Below are positions 1 through 11,675 of a stretch of 51,750 nucleotides of DNA, piece after piece; within the stretch, counting starts at the first letter, position 1; each line of letters starts with the position of its first letter. The notes below the pieces were generated by a model, which worked only from the letters and a program-made list of their open reading frames with translations, made no database searches and was not told the DNA's origin. Source of the stretch: Scenedesmus sp. ARA3. Taxonomy: Eukaryota; Chlorophyta; Chlorophyceae; Sphaeropleales; Scenedesmaceae. The DNA is taken from positions 1 to 51,750 of the forward strand of contig RWJK01001135.1 of assembly GCA_004335835.1 (NCBI GenBank). Reading direction: 5' to 3'. Made by a program: the position numbers and the translations under genes.

Positions 1-62
1 GCCTGCCCAACAATCCAACCTTATCACGGTCACATATTAGGCTGCAACCCTCATCTGCCCAC

Positions 63-236
63 CTGTGCATCCTCGCCCAGCATCCTGTCCAGCCCCAGCT
101 CATCCCGCACACGCTGCTTGGCCCAGCCCGCCACGCGCCCAGCCACCTGCGCAGCCAGCTGAGGCTGCGGCGGCAGCGGCCGCACCGCGCGCGGCTCACC
201 GGACGCAGCCTCAACCGCCGGGTGCAGCTGCACGAC

Positions 237-284
<48 letters not shown>

Positions 285-2156
285 CAGACGACATTGTAGC
301 GTCAGAGGCCGGCACTAGGTGTTTGGCTTGGCGCGGCTCCCCAGATGCAGCCTCGCAGGCAGGGTGCAGCTGCACACACAGGGCGGCACAGCAGCGGCAC
401 GAGGGACACCTGCAGAACCAGTCAGAGGTCGAATGCCAGCCAGGTGTAGCAACCGAGCAGGTGGTAGGGTAGACAATCGAGCATGAGATGTATCAATCCA
501 GCTGTCAACCAAGTCAAGCAACCCACCTGCAACCGGCCTGCCGCCTCATACGCCTGGCCCAGCGCCTGATTCGCTGCATCATACAGCGCCTTGTGCCAGA
601 TGTGGCGCTCATCACTGTCCCTGCCATCCGCCAGCTGTGACCACTCCGGCTTGAAGTCCCGCTCCAGCCACAGGTACCCCGCCAGGCCCAGCGGCGGCTC
701 CTCGCCGGCCGTTATAACGTCAGGAAGTAACGTTACATTTGGCAGGCTGCCGGATGTGCCCGGGTCCTCTTCGCCGAGTGTGGCGGGCTGGCTGAGTGCT
801 GCTGTGATGTATTCGATGGTGTGCTGGGGTGAGTCGTCCACGAGGGGTGGTGGGGGTGACGGCGTGCGGCGGCGCGGCAGCGCTGCAGCCGGAGGCGCAG
901 CGGAGAGCTGCCGAAGACAGCAGGCAGGTGCGGGTAGCAGGGAAGACATCGTTAGTTGCAGGGCTTGCACTTCATAGTGAGTGATTGCGCATGCAAAGCG
1001 CATTGAGTGCAGAAGTGCAGGGACGGCGGCACTGCAAAAAGAATCAAGCAGGAATGAAACTTGTCAGGTGTGTAGCAGTCATTATCACTTTGCATGGTGC
1101 GCAGGCACATGGGTGGATGGGAGAAAAGCTATGGCAGGCAGACCAAAATGCGGCTGGTACACCTACACAGATCCCCCCGTTTGCCGGCCTGCCGGCTGCC
1201 ACTGAGGCTTACCTGCTGTGTGTCAGGCCAGTCAAACTCCTCGTCATCGTCAGCAGCTGCACTGCTGCTGTCGCTGCCATCAGCTGCACGCGCTGACGAC
1301 AGCGGCAGCCCAACAGCAGCAGCAGCTGCTGATGCCTCATCCTCATCCTCCTCACTGCCAGCAGCTGTGGCATAAGCGGCACTGCCAGCATCAGCAGCTG
1401 CTGCAGAGGAAGCTGCTACAGCGCTGCTATCTGCAACAGCTGCTGCCTCAGCGACTGGCTCCCGCTGCTCCTCCACACCTGCTGCTGCTGCTGCTGCGTC
1501 GCTTTCAGCCGCAGCTTCTGACAGCAGCGAGTCTAGCTGCCTCACAGTGCCTCCAAGCCCCAGCTCCAACTCAGCTGCAGTGTCATCTGTTGCCGTCACA
1601 GATGAGCCAGCACCATAGCGTGAGCTGGCAGCTGCCTCCAGCGACCAGGGCGTCGCAAGCTCATCTGTCAGCGGGGTCCAGTCAGTGGGCGGGTGGCTCA
1701 CTAGCCACTGCCGGCTGCTGCCGTCTGCAGCAGCTGCTGCTGCTGCTGCTGGTGGTGATGCGGGTGCAGCTGCATCTGAGTTAGAGCAGGCCGCAGCCGC
1801 ATTGGCGGCAGCAGCAGCCGCTGCTGCTGCGCGCAGTGTCATGGGGCTCAGGTGAGGCGGTGGGCTGCCGGGGGAGGACTGCCAGTCAGGCTGGATGCTC
1901 TTGCTGCCGCTGCTGCTGTCTGCCGTGTCTGCGGTTTCAACGCTGCTGGCGCTGGCAGCAGTGACACCTGTTGCTGCTGAGAGCACCTCCTGCTGCTGTT
2001 GGTGCGGCTGAACTGCAGGGGCGGCTGCATGTTGCTGCTGCTGCTGCTGCCAGCTGCTGTGGCTGCACATGCCTACTGCATCAGACAGCACCTCTGCCAG
2101 GACCGTGTCAAAGGCAGCAGAGCAAATCGCATCTGCGAGGTCCTCTGCTACCTCTC

Positions 2157-2187
<31 letters not shown>

Positions 2188-5100
2188 AGCAATGGCCCCG
2201 CCCAGCTGCTCCTCCATGAGCTGCTGCTGCTGCTGCTGCTGCTGCTGTGGGCTGTCCTGTGCCTGCTGATCCTCTGCCAGAGATGCTGCTGTCTCTTCCC
2301 TGAGCCGCTGCGTGTACTTGAGCTCTTCAATCAGGGGGTCAAACTTTGACCTGAAGGAGGGCCGCACATGGGACAGGTCAGGGCTGCCGCTGCTGCTGCT
2401 GCTGCTGCCCTGACTGGCCACGCCAGCTGCTTCACACTGCTGCTGCTGCTGCTGCTGCTCTGGTGCATAAGCAGCAGGAGCTGATGCTGCGAGCTCTGCT
2501 AGCTCATCCAGTGCAGACTGCTGCAATGACGTGCTCGCAAATTCCATGGAGTATGAACAGTTATCTTCAGCAGCGGCTGCAGCAGCTGCCTCTGCATCTG
2601 CTGCAGGCAGCACTGCTGCGACTGCTGATGCTGCAGGCAGCGCCACTGCTGCCAGCTGCAGCGGCTGCAGGTCACCTGCCAGGTCGTAGCTGGGCAGGGC
2701 AGCAGCGCGCTCCGCCTGCTGCTGGCTGAGCTCCCAGTCTGAGTACTCCAGCTCAATGCTGTCGCCTGCATGCACCAGGAGAGGCACGCAATGCATCACG
2801 TCTTCATGCAGTTATGTTACAAAAGGGTTGTGCGGTGTGGTCTGGCAACTGCGTTGTAACAATGTGTGATGGAGTGTACAGCGTGCCTCATCAAAAGATC
2901 AAGGTGTGGGCCAGCAACGCAGCAGGTTGGGCATGGCTGCCACCTGCAACAGGGACCAGCAAGACACCGCAGCACCAAGCGGCTTGCAGGCTAGGGATGC
3001 TCTGTGCGGGGGATCTAATCCCAGTGCATGCAGTGCGAAGGGAACACATGGGGGAAGACAGGAGAGACATCAATGTTTGCGAAAGAAAAGAAGTAAGAAG
3101 CCCACCTGTTGTCCTGCTCCTGGAGCCGCGCCGGGTGCAGACATACGCAGCATCCGCCTGCTGCTCCGCACCCAGCAGCGGCAGCAGCTCTGCAGCGCTA
3201 AGCTGTGCTGACTTGTCGCCTGCGCATGCATCAGCAGCAGCCACCGCACCGCTGCTGCCAACGGCAATATGGATGCTGCCATCTGCTGGCAGCGCACCTG
3301 CTGCTGCATCTGCAGAGTGCTGCTGCTGCTGCTGCTGCTCCTGCAGCTCAGCCCTCGCAGCAGCCTCCAGCGCGTCTGCTGGCCACTGCTCTGCAGCTGC
3401 GTCCTGTAGCTGCTGCTGTGCAATATGCTGCTGCATCAGCAGCGCCTGCAGCTGCCCAGAAGATTCACTCGCAGCAGCAACAGAGGCAGTGAGCGCAGCT
3501 TCGTCTGCATCACTGCCCCCTGCTGCTGCTGCTGCCATAATGTCCTCATCCTCCTCAGCTACCGACTCGGCTACCGACTCGACAGCTGCAGAGCTGCTCA
3601 AGCTGCTGCTTAATGCACCGTGTGGCACAGCAAGCCCCTGCTGCTGCTGCTGCTGCTGCTGCTGCAGCTCGTGCTCATCTGCCTGCTGCCATTGCTGCGC
3701 AGGCTCACTGCCTGCTTCAGCTGCATCACTAGCAGCCACATGCAGCGCCGGCTCCTGCGCAGCATCGCTCTGGCTTCCTACAGCTGTAGCCTCTCCACCC
3801 TCATCCAGACGCACCACCTCCCAGCGCCGGCGGCGCTGCTGCTGCTCGTACTGCTGCTGCTGCTGCTGCTGCTGCTCTGCCTCCAGGTCACACCTGAACC
3901 GCTGCCGCAGTGACAGCTGCTCCAGCTGCAGCTCGGTTGCCACTGGATCACTAGAGATGGTGCTGCTGGCAGCAGTTTCCACACCCCAGCCGGTGCATGG
4001 CTGTAGCCCGCACATGTCCAGCGCATCTTCTGCTGTTGCTGCTGCTGCTGCTGCGCCTGTGATGCTGCTGCTGCTGAAGTCGATGGTGTACTGCTGCTCC
4101 TCAGCAAGCACTTGCTGCTGCTGTAGGTCGTCTTCCTGTGAGTGCAGCTGGTGCCTTGGTGCTGCCTCTTCTAAGCCCAAATGCACATCCACCTCTGCTG
4201 CTGCTGCTGCTGCTGCTTGGGTGTGCTCTACCTCAAGCTGCTGCTCATCTTCTGGCATGACCAGCTCCACTTCATCATCAAGCAGCTCCTCACTGCTGAC
4301 TTCAGATGCTGACAATGCATACGATGACACCTCCACAGGGCCAAGCACAGCAGCAACCTCAGCAGCAGCAGCAGCAGCACCACCTGCAGGTGCTTGAGAT
4401 GCCACCTCAGCAGCAGCTGCTGCTGCTGCTTCTGCCAGGCTTGACTCCAGCTGGGAGATTGCTGTTGCGGCTGCGGAGAAGTCACTGCAGAACTCGTCAG
4501 CTGTGTAGCCTTGTGCTGAGTCAGCTGGTGCTGCTGCTGCAGGCTGCACTGCACCATAATCCTGGGCTGCTGCAGCCTCCTCATCCTCATCCTCCTCAGC
4601 TGCTGCTGCTGCTGTTGCTGCTGCAGGTGATCCTGCTGCACTGCCGACCTCGATCCCACTGGCACTCAGCAGCTGCTGCGACAGCTGAGACGCAGACAGC
4701 GACCACTGCTGCTTCAGCAGAGCCTCTTCGTCCCCTACTGCTGCAGCGCTGCTTATGCTGCTGGCGAGGCTGCTGGCCGAGCTCAGCGTGCGGCCTGCAG
4801 GACTCCTGTGCAGCTGCTCAGCAGGCTGCTGATGCTGCTGTTGCTGCTGCACGAAACCATCCTGTGGCCTCCACAGAGGCAGGTCATCAACATCCTCGTC
4901 AGGCTCCGCGTCACTCTGCTCCGCTGCTGCCATTGTGGTCGCAGCAGCAGATGCAAAGTCCTCCGAGTAGCTGTCAGGGATCTCACTTGCGCTGCCACCA
5001 GCAGCAGCTTCTGCTGCTGCTGCTGCTGCCATGCCGTGCTGCACTGCTGCTGCTGCCGCTGCAGCAGTGACGGCTGCACTGCTGGCCTGCTGCAAGCCAG

Positions 5101-8100
5101 CAGCAGCCAGCAAGCTCTGCATGTCACCAGCGGCTCCAGCTGCTGCAGACTCCGGCTGCAGCTTGAGCTGCTGCAGCAGCTGCTGCAGCGCCGCCTGCTG
5201 CTGCCCCAGCTGCTGCTTCTGCAGCTCCCTGGCTACCTGCTGCTGCAAGGTGGCCACCTGCTGCTGCTGCAGCTCCAAGCTGTCTGCACTGACACGCGTA
5301 TCACCTGCAGCTGCTGCTGCTGCTGCTGCGGCTGTAGACCTCAGCACGCTGGCAGATCCACCTGCTGTGGTTTCAAAGTCCTCTGAGTAGCCTTCAGCAC
5401 CATCGGAGCTGCCCACCTCGGATGCTGTGCTTGCTGCTGCTGCTGCAGTTGCTGCTGCCAGCAGCGAGCCGTCGGCCTCTGAAGATGCTGGCGAAGCACT
5501 GCTGTCATCCACACCAGCGGCTGCAGCAGCAGCTAGCGGCTCTTCCTCCAAAATGCCATCCTCCTCCTCATATGCAGCCTCATATGCAGCAGATGGTGCC
5601 TCTTCAAATACCTCAGGTACCTCACCTGCTGGTGCTGGCACTTGCTGGGGCTTCTGCCACTGCTTCCTGCGCTCTGGCCCTGCTGCTGCAGCAGCACCGG
5701 CTGCTGTGGCTGCTGCTGCCTGAGCGAGGAAGGCTGCTGCAGCACCTGCTGGCTGCTCCAGGTCAGCTGGCTCGCTGTCTGCCAGGCTGAGCTCCAGCCC
5801 CAGCTGCTGGCGCAGCCGGAGCACCATGCCCAACAGCTGCTGCTGCTCAGCAGCAGCCTGCAGCCGCAGAGAACAACAGCAGAAATATAAACCAGTGTTA
5901 GTGTGGTGTTAGGAGCTTCACATGCTGCTGCATTCACCATGTTCGAGTATGCAGAACGCTGCCGACAATGCTGCTTGTGGTTGCTAGACAGCGAAGAAGC
6001 CACTCCCCAAAGTCCTTGATGCATGCCACCTGCAGTTCATCATGCTCCTGCCAGCCCTCAACGCATCACCACCCCACACGCTACCAGCTGCTGAGCCACT
6101 GCACATCCACACAGTGCTCGAAAGCACTTCCTGCTGCACGCACCTCCTGCTGCTCCTTGAGCGCCTGCTGGTGGATGGCTGCCTGGCGTGCCTTGCTGCC
6201 GGCCTGTAGCGCCTGCACCGCATAGCCCAGCATGATGGCCTCTACGTGGCGGTTCAGCGCTGACAGCTGCGCCTGCGCATCAGCCAGCTGCAGGCCCAGC
6301 AGCAGCAGCAGGAGGAGGGGTAGGGAGTGTTTGTTTTAGCAAAACCGAGTTGGCATGAAGGACAGCCGTGCACGGTTATGCTTTTCCAGATGGAAGGCAG
6401 ACAACGTGTTGTGCAGTTGGCTGTGCACGCACAGCTGTCTTTACTTTTGTTGGTAAGGTATGTGTTGTGGCAGCGCACAGAAGGCTGAACAGTGAAGAGC
6501 GGAAGAAAGCGCGCGCAATGAGTCAAGCTTACCTGCTGCTCAAGCAGGCTCCTGTTGGGCTGCTGCTGCTGCTGCTGCTGCAGCGGTCTGCTCTCCCCAT
6601 AGCTCTCAAAGCTGCTGCTGCCATACTGCTGGCTGCCGCTAGCCACCTCAGCAGCAGCTACAGCAGCAGCAGCGCCAGACAGTTCTGCCAGCTGAGAGTA
6701 TGCGCCTAGCTCCTCGCCCACTGTCGACGCAGCACTGTGCTGCGCACTTGGCAGCTCGCCTGTCATGGCCTCTGCAATGCTGCTGCTGCTGCTGCTGCTG
6801 CTGCCGCTGCGCAGTGCTGCTGGCGCTGCTGCTGCTTGTGCCGTACGCTGTGACATCAGCTCGCTGCTGATTGAAGCGGGCACAGCACCTGCCGCCTCAA
6901 CCTCAAACACTTCGCTGATGTCCTCAGCTGCAGACTCAGTGCAAACGCCAGCTGCAGCGAAACCTACAGCATCAGACACATCAGCTACCTCTGCTGCACT
7001 GGGCTCTCCAGCCGCTGCTGCAGCTGCTGCTGCTTGCTCTGCCTGCAGCAGTGCCTGGAAGTGCAGCACAGGATGCGGCTCGTCTGCTGGCAGCACTGCA
7101 GACCAGCCGCCAGGTGCTGCTGCAGCTTCCTGCTGCTGCTCCTCTGCGTCAAAGGCATCCTGGCTATAGCCTGCTGAAGCAGAAGCAGAAGCTGCCTCTC
7201 CTTCGTGCTGCTGCTGCGGCTGCTGCTGCTGCGGCTGCTGCAGCTGCTCTGCTGGGGCAGCTGGCTCCTGCAAACCATCCGCATCTGCCGCCGCCGCTGC
7301 TGCTGCTGCTGCTGCTGCTGGCTCATCGCTAGCCTGTGTGCCGCAGCTGCGCCTGCTGGCGTCACGCATGTGCTGCGCAAAGGTAGACGTAACCTCCTTG
7401 AGCTGGCCAAACACATCATCTAGAACCCCCTTGGTCACGCGCTGGAACAGCCCGGCGCTCTGCTCCACCTGCAGCAGCGCGGCAGGCAGCAAACATCATG
7501 CAGTATGTCTCAAACATGCCATACTTGGTGCGGGGGTATGGATTGCCTGTTAATTTCCAGCACAAATGTGAACTTCAGCCAGTGCATTGAGCTGCTGTGC
7601 ACCACGTGACGCCTTACAGCATGCAATACATGCAGACTGCGCACCTGTTCCTGTGCAGCGGCCTGCTGCTGCTGCTGCAGCAGCGCCAGCAGCTGCTGCT
7701 GGTCCAGCTCTCGCGCCACGCGCACAGCCTCCTGCTGCATGTTGACGCGCTCCTGAGCCTGCTGCAGCAGCAGCAGGTCCAGCTCAGCATCCTGCGCCGT
7801 CTCCAGCCTGCAGCAGCAGCAGCAGCAGCAGCAGCAGTGAACACATCGTCATTGCAGCAGCAGCAGCAGTAGGAGCAAAATGGGCTTGCGCTGGGCTCGA
7901 GCTATGCAGGCTGTCAGGCACTCCATGTCTGATGTTGGAGCTGGGCCAGGCAACAAAGGGGATTGTGCAGACACAAAGCAAACAGTGCTCAGCAAAAGCT
8001 GCTAGTTGGCAATGCGCAAGTGCATGAGGCACGGTCTACAACTTTTGTGCTGCATGCACCACATAATCACACACGCAGGCAGACTCACTTGGCGAGGCTT

Positions 8101-8487
8101 TCTTGGTGCATGCGCTGCAGCGTGTCTGGTGACAGCCTTCGGCGCTGCCGCTGCTGCTGCTGCTGCTGTTCTGACTCATGCTCACCAGCCGGCCCATGCT
8201 CCATGTCACGCAGCATCTGCTGCTCAGGGCCCCACCCAGCATACTGCTGCAGCCACTCCTGCTGGCTCAGCTCAGCATCGCCTTGCTGCTGCACATGCCA
8301 TTCCTGCTGCAGGTGCTGTTGCATGTCACCATCGTCATACTGAGCAGCAAAGGAAGCCTGCACCTCTGACGGCGACACCGCACGCAACTCAGGCAGCTGC
8401 TGCTGCCCAGCCATCTCAGCAGCTCTTTCTGCTGCCACTGCTGCTGCTGCTGCCATGCTGGACACTGTCTGATGCTCAGCTGGAGAG

Positions 8488-8525
<38 letters not shown>

Positions 8526-9675
8526 GAGCAGAGCCAGCAGCTCGTCAGCCATTTGCATAGGGCCCTGCAGGGACAGGCGAGCCAGCTGGGCGCTGCCTGC
8601 AGCAGAGCTTACTTCTATTGCATGTGCGTGATGCTGCTGAGCCTCGTCATCCAGCTGCTGCTGCTGCTGCTGCTGCTGTTGCTGCAGCAGCAGCCGCTCC
8701 TGCTCTTGCTGCTGCTGCGCTGCCATTCGCTGCTGGCGCTGCTTCTCCAGCAGGCGCTGCTGCTGCCGCTGCTGCTCCTGCTCCTGGCGCTGCATGTGCA
8801 GCCTGAGGAACACGTTGATGATGCTGTTGGGGTCGCCTGCAAGACAAGCACCACACAACACGCATGTTCCCCTGAGCTTTGCTGAGCAAGATGCTGAAGC
8901 ACACGTGTATCAAACGCTGCATGTCACACCACCGCAAGGCTGTCTGCTGCATGAGTGCCTGGCACACAACTGGTGTGAAGATTTGGTGCATATAGCTATG
9001 CAAAACACAGCATCACATATCTGCATCTCCACCTCCACCCTCCAGCGCGTTACGTAACACGCAGAGGTTCAAGACCAGCACAGGCAAAACAAGTGCCCAC
9101 ACACGACCCGCACCTTTCTTAGCAGGCTGCTCAAACTGCAGCGCCAGCGCCCGCTGCTCCTCAGCATCCGTCTCATCATCGCTGCCGCCAGCCATGCCCC
9201 GGATCGCCAGCCGCGCCTGCTGCGCCTGGTGCCTCGGGTCTGCTGCAAGCGCCTTGTCGCGGCGCGGCAGGCACGCCAGCTGCTGCTGCCTCTGCAGCGC
9301 CTCGTGCTGCTGCACCAGCTGCTCGCAGGGCAGCGCTGCGGCGGCTGACCCGTCATCGCTGCTGCTGCTGGAAGAGAGCTTGTCCCACCTGCGCGGATGC
9401 GCACAAGCAAACACAGCAACAAAACTTTCTGCAGTAATATTTGCATTCAAGCTCCAGCAGGACTATACATTGTGGTCACCTAGGCTGGCCGTATGTTATT
9501 CTGGCAAAGCAACAGCAGGCAGGCAGCGGTTACAGGGCGAGATCGCCGGCTCGCTAACATACACAACCGGCCCAGCTGCATTGCAGCTTACCTGTAGCCG
9601 CCCAGACCAGCAGCAGCCCAGGAGGGCCTGGGAGACCAGCGCGGCACTGCCTCCTCATCCTCCTGCATTGCAACA

Positions 9676-9706
<31 letters not shown>

Positions 9707-11635
9707 GTTGTTGCTGCTGCTCTGCCTGCTGCAGCTCCAGCAGCGCACCCGGCTCCAGCTGCTGCGAGTTGCAATCCCAGCGCCGCCGCTGCCTGCTACT
9801 ACTGCTGTCGCTTGCTGTAGCACTTACTTCAGCTGCTGGTGCTGCTGCTGCCAGACCTGTACCAAACTGCTCATCCTCATCCTCCTCAGCATCATACTGC
9901 AGCGCTTCTGCCCCAGCACCGCCCACACCAGCAGCAGCAGCAGCAGCAGCATCCACGCTAGCTGCAGCAGCCATGCGTGCTGCTGCTGACCTGCCAGCTG
10001 CCCGCAGCATAGCAGTGGCTTTGAAAGACTCCTCACCCTGAGGGCTAGGGGGCTCAGGACTGCCAAAGTCAATTGAACCACCCACAGCGCTGTACCACGT
10101 CACAAAGTGGTCGCCCGCAGCAGCACGATGGCTGACAGCTGGCGCTGGTGATTCCTCATGTGCTGGCAGCTGCTGCTGCTGCTGCAGCTCAGAGTCGGCT
10201 GCTGCTGCTGCTGATGCGTTGACGCTGAAGGAAGCACGTAATGGCTCGCCCCTGCCAATGCCACCTGCGCTGCTGCGCCGCAGCTGCTGCTGGAACGACA
10301 GACTGATCTCATTGTTAGGACCAGCCTGGCCGCACCCTGCTGATGCTGGGCCTGCCGCAGCTGCCTCAGCTGCTGCCTCCTCAAGATGGTCAAATGCACC
10401 AATAAATGACATCTGCTGCAGCTGAGAGCTGCGCCCCGCTGCCGCAGCACTGTGCTGACCATTCAATGGGCTGCTGCCAGCACTGCTAGCGCTGTAAGCG
10501 CCACTTTGCTGTGCTGGCGGCATCAATTGCTCGCCTTCATCGCTGCTGCTGTCACTAGCATAGCCCCAGGTAGGTGCATATTCAGCACTGCTGCGCACGC
10601 CCCTGTGCCGCACATGCTGCTGCTGCTGCTGCTGCTGCTGCTCGCCCTCAAAACCTGCAGGAGAGACTACCCCAGCACCTGAGCGCAGCGTGTCATTCAG
10701 GTCCAGGTTTAGTGTCTCGGCAAACCTCAGGCTGTCACAAAAGCCCTCGATGACCTCATCAGGAGCAGTGCTGATGACGTAGCCGCCGCTGCTGGTAGTG
10801 TTGCGCTGGGAGCGCGGCAGCAGGTCTGAGATGGGCGGCAGCTGGCTGTGCTGCTGCTGCTGCTGCTGGAGATGGCTTTGCTGTGCTGCTTGGCCATGCA
10901 GTGGCACCTGCAGGGGTTTGACATCCAAGGGTGTGACCATGTAAGCGACAGATTGCACATACGCATGATGAGCATTGGCATGCTAAACGCCACGGCAGAC
11001 AAACAAGTTGCAGCTGGCTACAACCGATGCACCGCCTGTGGCGACGTACATGGCTTACTTCATACTGCGAGCACACAACATTGGATACCAAGCAAAGCTA
11101 AAACCGTAATGGGGATGTGTCTGCTCACCTTCACCTTGCTGCTGCGTGACTCCACACCAGCTGGAGCCTGGTCTAGTACACCAGCAGCTGTGGCTGTCAC
11201 AGCTACCTGCTGCTGGTGCTGCAGCTGCTGCTTGAGCCCACTGTCACCAGGCTCAGCACTGCTGCTGCCAAGCAGCTGCTCACGCAGCTTCTGCTGCCAT
11301 GCCTTGCTGCCTTCTGCTGAGAGCTGACCGCTGCGCTCAGCAGCAATCGCTGCTGCTACTGCAGCTGCAACTGCCACAGCGCCGCCGTGCGCTGGCGCAT
11401 GTCTGCTGCTGCCGCCGCTGCTTGTTGGTGCTGCTTGTTGCAGTGCCTGGTGTGTGGCGTCATTCCGCTGAGCCTCTTCAGCTGCTGCTGAAACCTGGCG
11501 CTCTGCCGGCACCTGCTGCTGCTCCTGGTCTAGCAGCGCCAGCAGCCGGTCAGCTAGCTCCTGAGGCCTCTGCAGTGACAGGTCAGGCAGCTGCGCGCTG
11601 CCAGCTGCCAGGCTGACATGTGCAGCACGTGACAG

Positions 11636-11675
<40 letters not shown>

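Noticed and set aside
238..282. CRISPR or satellite array
   Set aside because: It is a pure CAG triplet microsatellite without spacers.
2814..4397. Long plus-strand open frame of 527 codons rich in Cys, Ser and Ala
   Set aside because: It is the antisense of the CAG/GCA-rich exon of the giant minus-strand gene. (CTG)n reads open in every frame, and the product is poly-Cys/poly-Ser/poly-Ala with no domain.
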